Source: Caballeronia terrestris (GTDB lineage Bacteria; Pseudomonadota; Gammaproteobacteria; Burkholderiales; Burkholderiaceae). Taken from it: a stretch of DNA of 50,565 nucleotides. The stretch is taken from positions 1 to 50,565 of the forward strand of contig NZ_FCOL02000040.1 of NCBI RefSeq assembly GCF_001544515.1, given 5' to 3'. Made by a program: the position numbers and the translations under genes. Below, piece after piece: positions 17,261 through 26,300 of the stretch (its first letter is position 1; each line of letters opens with the position of its first letter). The notes under the pieces were generated by a model. That model had not been told where the DNA came from, ran no database searches, and was given only the letters and a program-made list of their open reading frames with translations.

Positions 17261-18826
17261 TCAAGGTTCGCGCGCGAAAAGCGCCGAGGCTTCGTCCGAG
17301 GTGTGCCGCGGACCTCGTACTCGCACGACGCCCCGTCCGGTCGCCTTCGCATCGTAGAGTGCCAGGTCGGCGTGTTTCAGGACCTGATCGAACGTTTCGC
17401 CCTTCTCGGCCACCGCGATGCCGACGCTCGCGCACACGACCGCCCGCGTACCCGAAGACAGCAAGTACGGCGCGCCCAGCTCCTTGACGATGCGCTGCGC
17501 GAGCACATCACTTGACGACGCGCCCGTCTGCGTGACGACGACCGCGAACTCGTCGCCACCCAGCCGCGCGACGAGTTCGCCGCGCCGCATCACGTTGCGC
17601 AGGCGGTCCGCGACCTGCTTCAGCACTTCGTCGCCGGCGTTGTGGCCGTGCGAATCGTTGACGTCCTTGAAGCCGTCGAGATCGACGTACATCACCGTCA
17701 CGCGATGCCCTACGCCGCTCGCGCATCCGGCCATCAGCCGTCCCGCGTGATCGCTCAGGTAGCGGCGGTTCGGCAGGCCCGTCAGCGAATCGTGATGCGC
17801 CCAGTGCAGGATCTTCGCCTCCGACTTCTTGCGCTCGGTGACGTCCTCGATGATGACGACCTCGCTGCCGTCGGGCACCGGATTGCGCGTCATCTCCAGA
17901 TGACGGCCGTCGGTGAGCTTGAGGTCGAGCGGCGTGCGTTCGTCCGCGAGCCATTGCGTGCAGCGCTCGACGAGTTGCGAGCGCAGCGTCTCGCCGAACT
18001 TCGCGAGCCCCACGTAGCCGATGAATTCCGGCAGCGGCACGTTGAGCCGCAGCATCTCGACGGTCGCGCCGAACAGTTCCGCCGCTTTCCGGTTCGCGAT
18101 GACGACACGGCCGTCCACATCGATCGTGCAGAGTCCATGCGGCATGTGGGCGAGCGCGGCGTCGAAGCGCGCCGCGAGTTCCGCGTGTCGCTGCTCGGCC
18201 GTCATCAGGCCGACCAGGCCGCCGTAGTGGCGCTGCACCACCGACGCCATCGCGCCGATGTACAGAAAGAGCGGCGGCACGAGGATCCAGCAGGCGGTGT
18301 CGTCGGCGAGCGCCGCGCCGATGCCGATCGGAACCGCGCCGAGGCACACCTGCGCGACGGCGAGGCGCGGCAGCGACGCGTTGCGCGACGCAATCCCGCC
18401 GAGGATGCCCGCCGTCACCATGATGGCGAGCGCGGCGAGCACATAGTCGCCCGACATCACGCAGCCCATCGTGCCGAGTCCGAAGAGCAGGCACGCGGCG
18501 AGCGCAAACGGCGTGTAGCGCACGGCCCACGGTCCGGGGTGAAGCGCCGCCGGACGGCTTCGCACGCGATATCGATGCACGACGCCGAGCCGCGCGCCGA
18601 GGATCACGAGGTCGAGCGCTAGCCACAGGAGCGGCCACCACTCATACAGGCGCACGGCCGCGACCAGCGCGACGAACAGGCTCGCCGCGCCCGAGAGCAG
18701 CAACGGGCGACGGTCTTCGAGGACGGTCGAGAGGAGGGCACTGCGGATAGCGGGCGTGATTTGCTGGCCGTCCTCGGTCGGCGGTGTCGCCAGAATGGAA
18801 TCGAGGAGGGAGGTGTTGCCTGACAT
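17261..18826 (-). CDS. Membrane-bound diguanylate cyclase (multi-TM, PAS, GGDEF)
   Basis: 521 residues. Six hydrophobic segments occupy roughly residues 40-205, then a PAS-like sensor (MPHGLCTIDVDGRVVIANRKAAELFG, about 225-330) and a GGDEF domain (345-510). The active site RLGGDEFAVV is intact, with LDGFKDVNDSHGHNAGDEVL carrying the substrate and metal residues, so it should make cyclic di-GMP from GTP. The inhibitory site five residues before is RRGE rather than RxxD, which may weaken product inhibition. The membrane part resembles the sensor halves of other diguanylate cyclases, but its ligand is unknown. It is one of three GGDEF proteins in the window. Confidence 0.9.
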   Translation of the reverse strand: MSGNTSLLDSILATPPTEDGQQITPAIRSALLSTVLEDRRPLLLSGAASLFVALVAAVRLYEWWPLLWLALDLVILGARLGVVHRYRVRSRPAALHPGPWAVRYTPFALAACLLFGLGTMGCVMSGDYVLAALAIMVTAGILGGIASRNASLPRLAVAQVCLGAVPIGIGAALADDTACWILVPPLFLYIGAMASVVQRHYGGLVGLMTAEQRHAELAARFDAALAHMPHGLCTIDVDGRVVIANRKAAELFGATVEMLRLNVPLPEFIGYVGLAKFGETLRSQLVERCTQWLADERTPLDLKLTDGRHLEMTRNPVPDGSEVVIIEDVTERKKSEAKILHWAHHDSLTGLPNRRYLSDHAGRLMAGCASGVGHRVTVMYVDLDGFKDVNDSHGHNAGDEVLKQVADRLRNVMRRGELVARLGGDEFAVVVTQTGASSSDVLAQRIVKELGAPYLLSSGTRAVVCASVGIAVAEKGETFDQVLKHADLALYDAKATGRGVVRVRGPRHTSDEASALFAREP

Positions 18827-19028
18827 ACGGTGGCCGTGTCCGAACGAGGGTTCCGAGAGGCCGCACCGGAGCCGCCGCTATCCATGTTTACGGCGCGGGC
18901 TGGCGGTTTCTTTAACGGCGGCGGATAGCGGCGTCGTGTGGTCGAACGCACATGGTAACGGTTATGCCGCAGCGGCGCTCGGAAACGCGGCGGCTAAAAT
19001 GGCGCCGTCGCAACCCTTGCCCATCGCC

Positions 19029-19232
19029 ATGCCCGATTCACTCCGACGCGCGCGCTCGAAGCGCAAACCCCTTCGCGGCGCGCTCATGCGCTATCAGGAC
19101 CGCATCGCCGAAGTGCTGGGAGAAGCACGCGGACAGCGCGTGATGATCCGCTCGATTCATGCCGATGGCGTAGAGCGGAGGACCGCGGTGAAGTGGCGGA
19201 ATCTCGTGCCGTTGGAGGAGCAGCTGTTTTAG
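19029..19232 (+). CDS. Small basic protein, function unknown
   Basis: 67 residues with a strongly basic first third (DSLRRARSKRKPLRG), then a helix-like stretch (MRYQDRIAEVLGEARGQRVMI) and a C-terminus ending LVPLEEQLF. No family is recognised. The ATG at 19029 follows the AT-rich GGCTAAAAT by about 30 bases, which may be a -10-like element. An earlier in-frame ATG at 18999 lies inside that element and is less likely. Its stop codon directly abuts the decayed hicB remnant on the other strand. Confidence 0.5.
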   Translation: MPDSLRRARSKRKPLRGALMRYQDRIAEVLGEARGQRVMIRSIHADGVERRTAVKWRNLVPLEEQLF

Positions 19233-19474
19233 CAGCACTTTTGCCGCGCAGTTCGCCGGCAGTTCAATCAGCACGTCGCCGTGCTTCGCTTACGACGGCG
19301 GCGGCACTGCGCGCTTGTCTTCCAAATAGAAGTCCATCGCAGTGACGAGCGCGTTGGGAGCCATGTCGATCGCTTGATTGCGCGTCTTGCCGCAAGTGAT
19401 CGCTTTGGGTATATCGCAGAACTTGACCGCTAAGCCGGTGCCGTCCTGAATCAGGCAGGCGGGTATTTGAACAT
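19233..19474 (-). pseudogene. Decayed hicB antitoxin remnant
   Basis: Reading leftward from 19474, ATG TTC AAA TAC gives MFKY after AGGA, the normal start of HicB. One base is missing in the next codon; in the shifted frame the protein continues ACLIQDGTGLAVKFCDIPKA and ...MAPNALVTAMDFYLEDKRAVPPPS, a clear match to HicB antitoxins as I know them. A TAA at 19290-19292 then interrupts the same frame, which resumes with AKHGDVLIELPANCAAKVLL before homology stops near 19233. About 80 of the usual ~135 codons remain and the DNA-binding C-terminus is absent. Upstream, ILKQPGIR (about 19500-19525) may be the tail of hicA. No functional toxin-antitoxin pair is present. Confidence 0.75.
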
Positions 19475-19662
19475 GGTGGTTCCTGCGTATGGCGCAGGAT
19501 CGGATGCCGGGTTGTTTGAGGATGCCAGCAGCGATGAAGCTATCAGGTCGGTACGATGCCAAGCACATCAGTCCTATAGCCCGACGGGCGCCAGGCCGTT
19601 CATTGTCGATTGATACGCTGTTCGGAGCCTGAGGTCGCCCTTGTCGCCTTCCACGCGCACGC

Positions 19663-20151
19663 TCACGCCGTGCGCCCCTGCCTCCATCGCGTGGGGGACG
19701 GCATCAAGGCCGACAGTAGCGCGAACGCTTGCCGGATCATCGAAGGCTTGACGCTTTCGATCACTTCCGGCTCGTTCAAGGCTTCCGGCTCCGGTGGTTT
19801 CTCAGGCGGGGTCAGGGCTTCACGCGCATCAGCGCATCGCCGGTTGAGCAACATGCGCATCTCGCGCTCGTCGATCAGCGCACGCGCCTGCAGCCAGCCG
19901 CGCTCGAAGCGCAGTTCGTAGTCGATGTCGGTGAAATCGTGATAGCGGCCGGTTTCGGCCAGCGCCACCGCCGATGAAATGACCCGCTGCAGCGTCCATG
20001 CTTCTATTTCGTTGATGTCCGTCGGCACGCGCCCCTCGCTCACGGATGAGGTGTTCGGATCATAGCCCGGCTTCGCTGCAGACTCCGTCGTCTGCGGACA
20101 ACACCTTCTCAAAAAAGAGCGGCGCGCGGCGTTTCGATGGATGTCCATCAC
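19663..20151 (-). CDS. Hypothetical protein
   Basis: Up to 162 residues; no family recognised. The middle (INEIEAWTLQRVISSAVALAETGRYHDFTDIDYELRFERGW) looks like a folded helical region, followed by a Pro/Glu-rich linker and a hydrophobic C-terminal patch (IRQAFALLSALM). The first ~40 residues are basic and may be untranslated; a GTG near residue 42 is another possible start. It sits in a stretch with other decayed or small genes, so decay here cannot be excluded. The gap to the hicB remnant (19475-19662) shows no further gene. Confidence 0.45.
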   Translation of the reverse strand: MMDIHRNAARRSFLRRCCPQTTESAAKPGYDPNTSSVSEGRVPTDINEIEAWTLQRVISSAVALAETGRYHDFTDIDYELRFERGWLQARALIDEREMRMLLNRRCADAREALTPPEKPPEPEALNEPEVIESVKPSMIRQAFALLSALMPSPTRWRQGRTA

Positions 20152-20244
20152 GAGTCTCTCAGGCGTGGCGCGGTCGACATACGATCATCGCGGCTGCGCA
20201 TCGTCCAGCCTCGCAGGTGCCATCCGCCTTCGATTTCCCGACCG

Positions 20245-20269
20245 CCTGAACTTTTTTCGCTCCTATAAT
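20245..20269 (+). promoter_or_regulatory. Possible promoter of the purine nucleoside permease gene
   Basis: TATAAT at 20264-20269 is a perfect -10 hexamer about 53 bases before the start codon. The region where a -35 is expected is GC-rich and poor; CCTGAA at 20245-20250 is too close (13-base spacer). Only the -10 is convincing. Confidence 0.35.
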
Positions 20270-20321
20270 CCCCCGTGCCACCCGGCCTGTCCTTGTGCTT
20301 TCCAACCTCACGGAGTCACCG

Positions 20322-21443
20322 ATGAATGCGATTGCGCTGTCGAAGAAGAGCCTGCCGCTCCGCCGCTCGTCCCGGGTGCTCATCGCAAGGAGCGCGGTCG
20401 CGATCGCCGCCACACTCGCCTTCGGCGCTTGTACGACAACGTTTGCGCAAGACTCCGGCGGCTCCCGATTCGAGCGGCATCAAGGCGGCGAAGGCCGCGA
20501 CGTCAAGGTCATGATCATCTCGATGTTCGGACCGGAAGGACAGGTCTGGCTCGATCGTCTCGGACCGTGGAAGGCCATCAAGGTGCCGGGCCTTTCGCCT
20601 GACTATCCCGATGTGCATTGCAACCGGCAGGACATCTGCGTGATGACGACCGGCATGGGCCACACGAACGCGGCGGCGTCGCTGATGGCGCTCACGTTCT
20701 CCGATCGCTTCGACCTGCGCCGCACGTACTTCATGATCGCGGGCATCGCCGGCATCGATCCGCAGCAGGGCACGATCGGCTCGGCGGCGTGGGCGAAGTA
20801 CCTCGTCGACTTCGGCATTCAGTGGGAGATCGATGCGCGCGAGAAACCCGATAGCTGGCCGAGCGGCTTCCTCGGCATCAATACGAAGACACCCGATCAG
20901 AAGCCGCCGCTCGACTACCGGACGGAAGTGTTCGCGCTGAATGCGAAGCTCGCCGACACGGCTTTCGCGCTGTCGCGCAATGTCACGCTGTCGGACAGCG
21001 CCGAGGCGCAGACGGCGCGCGCGAAATTCGACTACGCGCCGGCGAACCGCCCGCCCAAGGTGATCCGGTGCGATACGCTCGCGGGCGATACGTGGTGGTC
21101 GGGCAAATATATCGGCGAGCGCGCGCGCGTCTGGACGAACCAACTCACCGATGGCAAGGGCGTCTACTGCACGACGCAGCAAGAGGACAACGCGACGTAC
21201 GAAGCGCTCAAGCGCGCGGCGAGCACGGGTCGCGTCGATTTGAACCGTGTCGCGGCGCTGCGCTCGGGTTCTGATTTCGATCGTCCGTACGAAGGGCAGC
21301 CCGCTGCCGACAACCTCGTCAACTATGCGACGCAAGGTGGCTTCGCGCCGGCCATCGAGAACCTGTATCGCGCGGGCAATCCACTCGTACAGGATATCGC
21401 CACGCATTGGGGAGAGTGGTGTGATGGCGTGCCTGCACGGTGA
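20322..21443 (+). CDS. Purine nucleoside permease family protein (NUP), exported
   Basis: 373 residues. After a basic start, a hydrophobic segment (VAIAATLAFGACTTTFAQ, about residues 25-45) acts as a signal peptide with a likely TFA-Q cleavage site. The mature protein matches the NUP family: KVMIISMFGPEGQVWLDRLGPW, YPDVHCNRQDICVMTTGMGHTNAAAS and YFMIAGIAGIDPQQGTIGSAAW, a nucleoside-phosphorylase-like fold. Family members are described as nucleoside transport proteins in fungi and are often periplasmic in bacteria; the bacterial role is unclear. GGAG seven bases upstream supports the ATG at 20322. It is a single gene with 170 bases before it and ~475 after. Confidence 0.85.
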   Translation: MNAIALSKKSLPLRRSSRVLIARSAVAIAATLAFGACTTTFAQDSGGSRFERHQGGEGRDVKVMIISMFGPEGQVWLDRLGPWKAIKVPGLSPDYPDVHCNRQDICVMTTGMGHTNAAASLMALTFSDRFDLRRTYFMIAGIAGIDPQQGTIGSAAWAKYLVDFGIQWEIDAREKPDSWPSGFLGINTKTPDQKPPLDYRTEVFALNAKLADTAFALSRNVTLSDSAEAQTARAKFDYAPANRPPKVIRCDTLAGDTWWSGKYIGERARVWTNQLTDGKGVYCTTQQEDNATYEALKRAASTGRVDLNRVAALRSGSDFDRPYEGQPAADNLVNYATQGGFAPAIENLYRAGNPLVQDIATHWGEWCDGVPAR

Positions 21444-21917
21444 GTTCCTGCGGCGGCGCGAGTATGGTCGCCAGTGCTTGAGGTGAATTGATTTAAACCG
21501 TTTGATGCCCTAAGGCTTTCAGAGGAATTTTTCTTCGATTTATTAGCGTTGTCCCGCACAGCAGCAACGCTGACAAGCCCTTCCTTTTAAGCCTTAGCGG
21601 CAAGCAATTTTTAATCGGCTAGCGAACGCAAATCCCTGTCTTGTAAGCACGCGCGCTCAAGCAAGTAAGTAATTGCTCCAGATCGAGTCCCCTCGAACGA
21701 ATACCCGCTTGACGAGGACTATACGTTCGCTGGCGGCGTCTATAAATTTAGTGTTGTGCTTGCCGTCATGCACGAGGTTCAACTTGTGCGCGGCGTTAGC
21801 CAAACCCGGCGGCCCATCGTCAGCAGTCTCTTGGTCTCTGACAGGCGCCATCCCTTCGCTCTCACGCTAAGAGCGATCCGACACGACCGACGCAATCGAA
21901 TACCTCAGGAGCTCATC
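21444..21917. other. Intergenic region without recognisable genes
   Basis: Relatively AT-rich compared with its surroundings. I found no gene, repeat or clear terminator. TTGACG at 21709-21714 has no -10 at a normal distance. It must contain the promoter for the small exported protein gene, since CAGGAG precedes that start. Confidence 0.5.
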
Positions 21918-22199
21918 ATGAACGTAAAACTCATCGCCACTGCTGCCGCAGCAGGACTTCTCGTCGCTCAGGCCGCGTTTGCGCAGATGCCCGAGCAAGC
22001 GCAGCAACTCGTGCAAACCATGCGGCCGATGCAAGCCGCCGCCGGTTCGAGCATGTCACAGGAAGCATCGACGCAAGCGGCATCGACGAATGAAACGTCC
22101 TATGGCGGCGCGACCGATACACGCAGCATGTCGGCCACCGCGCGCCGTCAAGGCGCTTGCGGCGCCGCGCAGAACTGCGACATTTTCTTCGGCCAGTAA
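21918..22199 (+). CDS. Small exported protein with SYGG motif (paralogue of the 40666 gene)
   Basis: 93 residues. Residues 1-22 are a classic signal peptide ending AQAAFAQ. The mature part is Gln/Ser/Ala/Thr-rich and contains TSYGGATDTRS, matched by ISYGGSSDTQG in the exported protein at 40666-40959. The C-terminus has two cysteines (CGAAQNC) that could form a disulfide, absent in the paralogue. No named domain is recognised; low-complexity periplasmic proteins of this kind are, from memory, frequent in Burkholderia. CAGGAG eight bases upstream sets the start, and a strong terminator follows 11 bases after the stop, so it is monocistronic. Confidence 0.75.
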   Translation: MNVKLIATAAAAGLLVAQAAFAQMPEQAQQLVQTMRPMQAAAGSSMSQEASTQAASTNETSYGGATDTRSMSATARRQGACGAAQNCDIFFGQ

Positions 22200-22209
22200 G
22201 TGCAACATC

Positions 22210-22238
22210 GGGACGTGTAGAACAGCACGTCCCTTTTT
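22210..22238 (+). terminator. Intrinsic terminator of the small exported protein gene
   Basis: GGGACGTG (22210-22217) pairs perfectly with CACGTCCC (22226-22233) around an eight-base loop and is followed directly by five T residues. It isolates the small gene from the heat-shock genes downstream. Confidence 0.85.
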
Positions 22239-22339
22239 ATGTCCACGCTAGCGGACATAGCCAAATAAGGCCACCAAGACGCATTTCAAGCCCTCCCCTC
22301 CTTTATATCGACATCACCCGAAAATAACGTTCGAGTGAT

Positions 22340-22367
22340 ATTGAAACTCCCCGCGCAGATCCTATCT
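22340..22367 (+). promoter_or_regulatory. Sigma-32-type heat-shock promoter for the hsp20 pair
   Basis: TTGAAA (22341-22346) and CCTATCT (22361-22367) are 14 bases apart. The sigma-32 consensus is CTTGAAA, about 11-16 bases, CCCATNT; only one base of the -10 element differs. It lies ~90 bases before the first Hsp20 start, leaving a leader of about 80 bases. Confidence 0.6.
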
Positions 22368-22379
22368 CGGTTTCAGAAC

Positions 22380-22456
22380 GGCACGACGACATTCGCGTCG
22401 AGCCCCTTTCTGATACCAACGTCCTTATCGACGGACATGTAACGCGGAGATAAATC
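22380..22456 (+). promoter_or_regulatory. Structured leader of the hsp20 operon, possible RNA thermometer
   Basis: The leader can form a CGACG/CGTCG hairpin (about 22384-22400) and a GTCC/GGAC hairpin just before the ribosome site. TTATC (22425-22429) can also pair with GATAA (22449-22453), which overlaps the 3' side of the GGAG ribosome site, so the site could be masked at low temperature. Small heat-shock genes in proteobacteria often carry thermometers such as ROSE elements. I do not see a clear ROSE signature, so this is a suggestion only. Confidence 0.35.
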
Positions 22457-22897
22457 ATGAGTGACTTCTACTTCGGCAGCGATCTGCTCGGAGACCTCGA
22501 ACGCGTGCAGCGCCAGATGTCGGCGCTCTTCGGCAATGCGCCGTCGAGCATCCGCGCGAGCCGCACCGACGCGTTCCCGCAACTCAACATCGGCAGCACC
22601 GAAGAGTCGATCGAGATTGTCGCGTTCGCGCCCGGCGTCGATCCCGCCGCGCTCGAAGTGACCGTCGACAAAGACACGCTCACGATCAGCGGCGAGCGCA
22701 AGCCGATCGACAAAAGCGCGAGCGGCGAGACGCGCACGTATGCGAAGGAGCGGTTTCACGGCGCGTTCCGACGCGTGATCGAACTGCCGCAAAACGTGAA
22801 TCCGGACAAGGTCGAAGCGCGTTATGCGGACGGCTGCCTGACGATAAAGGTCGGCAAGCGCGAAGCGTCGAAGCCGCGCGCGATCGCCATCCAGTAA
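22457..22897 (+). CDS. Small heat-shock protein Hsp20 (alpha-crystallin domain)
   Basis: 146 residues. A short N-terminal arm (LERVQRQMSALFG) precedes an alpha-crystallin domain from about residue 40: FPQLNIGSTEESIEIVAFAPGVDPAALEVTVDKDTLTISGERK and GAFRRVIELPQNVNPDKVEARYADGCLTIKVGK. This is the ATP-independent holdase family that keeps unfolding proteins soluble. GGAG precedes the ATG. The partner gene starts 25 bases later, and the two are the A/B-like pair found in many proteobacteria. Expression is probably from the sigma-32-like promoter upstream. Confidence 0.93.
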   Translation: MSDFYFGSDLLGDLERVQRQMSALFGNAPSSIRASRTDAFPQLNIGSTEESIEIVAFAPGVDPAALEVTVDKDTLTISGERKPIDKSASGETRTYAKERFHGAFRRVIELPQNVNPDKVEARYADGCLTIKVGKREASKPRAIAIQ

Positions 22898-22922
22898 CCG
22901 ATACCAGACTTGAGGGAAAGCC

Positions 22923-23345
22923 ATGAACGAGAACACACAGGTCGCTCAACGTAACGCGGGCAGTGCGGGTAACGCGGGTGAAGTCGCGCGACGCAACGAT
23001 GATCGGGCGCGGCGCGTCACGCTGACACCGGCCGTCGATATCGTCGAGGACACTCACGGCGTCACGCTGTGGGCCGATCTTCCGGGCGTGCCGCGCGAGA
23101 AGCTCGATGTGAAGGTACACGACGGGCGTTTGTATATCGAAGCCGAAGCCGCCGTGTCGACGCCGGACAACATAAGACTGAATCACGTCGAGATTCGCGC
23201 GCCGCGATTCGCACGCGCGTTCACGCTGAGCGATGAATTCGACACGTCGAGAATCGATGCGAATCTGCAGAACGGCGTGCTGAAGCTGAGCATCCCGCGA
23301 CGCGAGGAAGCGCGTCCGCGTCGGGTGGAGATTCGGGCGGAGTGA
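22923..23345 (+). CDS. Small heat-shock protein Hsp20, second of pair
   Basis: 140 residues. An Asn/Gly/Ala-rich N-terminus precedes the alpha-crystallin domain: LTPAVDIVEDTHGVTLWADLPGVPREKLDVKVHDGRLYIE and RAFTLSDEFDTSRIDANLQNGVLKLSIPRREEARPR. The GVLKLSIP segment is the conserved C-terminal family motif. It is co-transcribed with the first Hsp20 gene and ends at a strong terminator. It probably forms mixed oligomers with its neighbour, an inference from paired Hsp20 operons. Confidence 0.93.
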   Translation: MNENTQVAQRNAGSAGNAGEVARRNDDRARRVTLTPAVDIVEDTHGVTLWADLPGVPREKLDVKVHDGRLYIEAEAAVSTPDNIRLNHVEIRAPRFARAFTLSDEFDTSRIDANLQNGVLKLSIPRREEARPRRVEIRAE

Positions 23346-23355
23346 TGTTGGATGG

Positions 23356-23390
23356 ACCGGTCATCGTCTTGGGGCGATGGCCGGTTTTTT
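23356..23390 (+). terminator. Intrinsic terminator of the hsp20 operon
   Basis: ACCGGTCATCG (23356-23366) pairs with CGATGGCCGGT (23375-23385) with one wobble, around an eight-base loop, followed by a run of six T. The T-run ends exactly at the stop codon of the convergent gene, so the two operons are tightly packed. Confidence 0.88.
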
Positions 23391-26300
23391 CTATCCAGCC
23401 ACAATCCCATCCCGCGCTTCAGCCCGCTCCCTCTCGGAATTTCGCCACGGATCAAACCGGCTAACAAACGCCTCGAACGCTTCGATCGCTACCGGCCTGC
23501 AGAAGTAATAACCTTGATACGCGTGACATCCCGCGCCCGCCAGAAAATCCCGCTGCGCCTCGGTCTCCACGCCTTCCGCGATGACCCCCAACCCCAGGCT
23601 CTGCGCCAACGCGACAATGGTTCTGGCGATCGTCGCATCGTTCGGATCGACGAGCACGTCGCGCACGAACGACTGATCGATCTTCAACTGATCCAGCGGC
23701 AGCCGCTTCAGATAAGAAAGCGACGAGTATCCGATCCCGAAGTCATCGAGTGAGAACACCACGCCCTTGGCCTTCAGCGCGTACATCTTCCGAATGATGT
23801 CCTGCACGTTGTCGACGAGTACGCTCTCCGTCAGTTCCAGCTTCAGCCGGTTCGCCCGCGCGCCCGTGTGACCGATCACCGCCAGCACCTTGTCGACGAA
23901 ATCCGGCTCGCGCAATTGCTGCGCGCTGACATTCACCGCGATCGTCAGATGCGCGGTCTCCGGTCGCGTCGACCACAGCGTCAATTGTCTGCACGCCGTC
24001 TCCAGAACCCAGTTGCCGAGGGGCAGGATCAGACCGGTCTCCTCCGCGAGCGGAATGAACTCCGCGGGCGGCACGATGCCACGCTGCGGATGCCGCCAGC
24101 GCACCAGGGCCTCGGCGCCCGTCACGCGGCCGCCGTCGGCGATCTGCGCCTGGTAGTGCAGCAGGAACTGCTCTTCATCGATGGCCTTGCGCAAATCCGC
24201 CTCGAGCGCCGCGCGCTCCAGCACCACGGTCTGCATCGCGGGATCGAAGAAGCAGAGCGCGTTGCGTCCGCGCTCCTTCGACTTGTACATCGCGAGGTCG
24301 GCCTGCTTGAGCAGCTCGTCGATCGATGTGCGATGGCCCTGGAACACCGTCGCGCCGATGCTCGCCGTGCTGCGGTATTCGACATCGCCGAGATGGTACG
24401 TGTTGCCGAGCACTTCGAGAATCTTTTCGCCGATAGCCTCGGTCTGGATCGCCGCTTCCTGCCGGCTTGCATGCAGGCTGCCGAGCACCACGACGAACTC
24501 GTCGCCGCCGACGCGCGCCACCGTATCGCTGTCGCGCACGCTCGCGGCAAGCCGCTGCGCCACTTCCTGCAACAAGCGGTCGCCCTTGTCGTGGCCGAGC
24601 GTATCGTTGAGCGTCTTGAAGTGATCGAGGTCGATGAAGAGCAGCGCGCCGCATGCGTCGCCGCGCGCGCTCGCCGTGATCGCCTGCTTCAGGCGGTCGA
24701 GCAGCAGCGAGCGGTTAGGCAGGCGCGTGAGGGCATCGAAGAACGCCAGTTCCCTGATCCGCTCCTCCGCGATCTTGCGTTCGGTGATGTCGTGATGCGT
24801 GCCGACGTAATGGCTCACGACGCCGTCCTCGCCGCGGACCGCCGATACCGTGAACCACTTCGGGTAGATCTCGCCGTTCTTGCGGCGATCCCATATCTCG
24901 CCCTGCCAGCCGCCTTCGCGATCGACCGCCTCCCACATCTCGCGGAAGAACGTCTCATCATGACGGCCGGAGCGCAGGAAAAGCGGCGTCCTGCCGACGA
25001 CTTCCTCGGGCGTATAGCCGGTGCATTCCGTGAACGCCGAATTCACGCGCAGGATGATATTGCGCGCATCGGTGACCATCATCGCTTCGAGCGAGTCGAA
25101 GGCGACCGCCGCGATGCGCAACTCCGCTTCGAGTTGCTTGCGCTCGGTGATGTCACGCCCGCTCGTGCGAAAGCCGGTGAACGCGCCCTTGGCATCGCGG
25201 ATCGGCCCCCATGAGACTGAGAACCACACCAGCGAGCCGTCCTTGCGCACGCAGCGGAATTCGAGATCGTCGCCGCGCAGGCCGTGCATGCCCTTCAGGA
25301 ACAGCGGCGCGACACGCGGCATGTCTTCCGGATGGATCAGCGTGGCGGCGAGGTCGGGCATCGCCATGCATTCGTCGACGGTGTAGCCGGTGTATTCCCT
25401 GACCGACGGGTTGATCCAGCGCGGCTTGCCGTCCGGGCCCCACCAGACTTCCCAGTTGACCGTGCAATCGGCGATCGCGCGGAACTTCTCTTCGTTTTCG
25501 CGCAATTCGCGCGTCATCGAGGACGCCATGTGCAGCGCGCGCCGCCGGCCCGTCATCGTGAGCCAGGCGAGTAACGCGAGCAGCAGGCTCAGGCCCGTGC
25601 CGCTCACGGCGATCAGCAATTCGGCGTTGCGGCCGAAGCGCGCCCTGAAGTCGTCATGGGCGTGCATCGCGAGTGTCCAGTTGTGGCCGTCGACCACCAG
25701 ATACTCGCTCGCGGACACCACGGATTTCACGTGCGGCAGGTGCTTTTCCGGCGATCGGTGCAAAAGCGTCGCGTCGGAGATGCCGACGCCGTCGTAGATC
25801 GCGAGGCCGAGTCCGGGCAGCCGCTCACCATACAGGCTCGCGATAACGTCGCTCATGCGAAACGATGCGTACACCCATGCGATCACGCTCGCGCGCCGCT
25901 CGGCGACGCTGTCGTGCGGCAGTCCGCGTGCGTAGACGGGCAGGTACATCACGAAGCCCGGCGGTGCGTCGGGCTCGTTGTCGACGGTCAGGCGCACCTT
26001 GCCGGTGATCGCGGCCATGCCGGAATCGCGCGCCCGCTCCATCGCGGTGCGGCGCGTGGCGTCGGCCCAGGCGTCGAAGCCGAGCGGGGCGCGATTGCGG
26101 CCGACGTACGGCTCGCGCTGCACGATCGGCGCATAGTCCGCGCGCGGGCCGCCCGGCTGGATGGCGTAGTCGATGAAACCGAGACTGCGCATGGTGGCGA
26201 CGTGCGCGTCGCGGCGCACGGCCGGCACCCATTCGACAATGCCGATCGCCTGCACGCCCGCGAAGCTCGGATCGAGCACGAGCGTGCCGACGTAGTCGCG

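Noticed and set aside
23868..25214. 448-codon open frame on the + strand opposite the CHASE-GGDEF-EAL gene
   Set aside because: Arg-rich and without family motifs; it is the complement of a gene with clear domains on the other strand.
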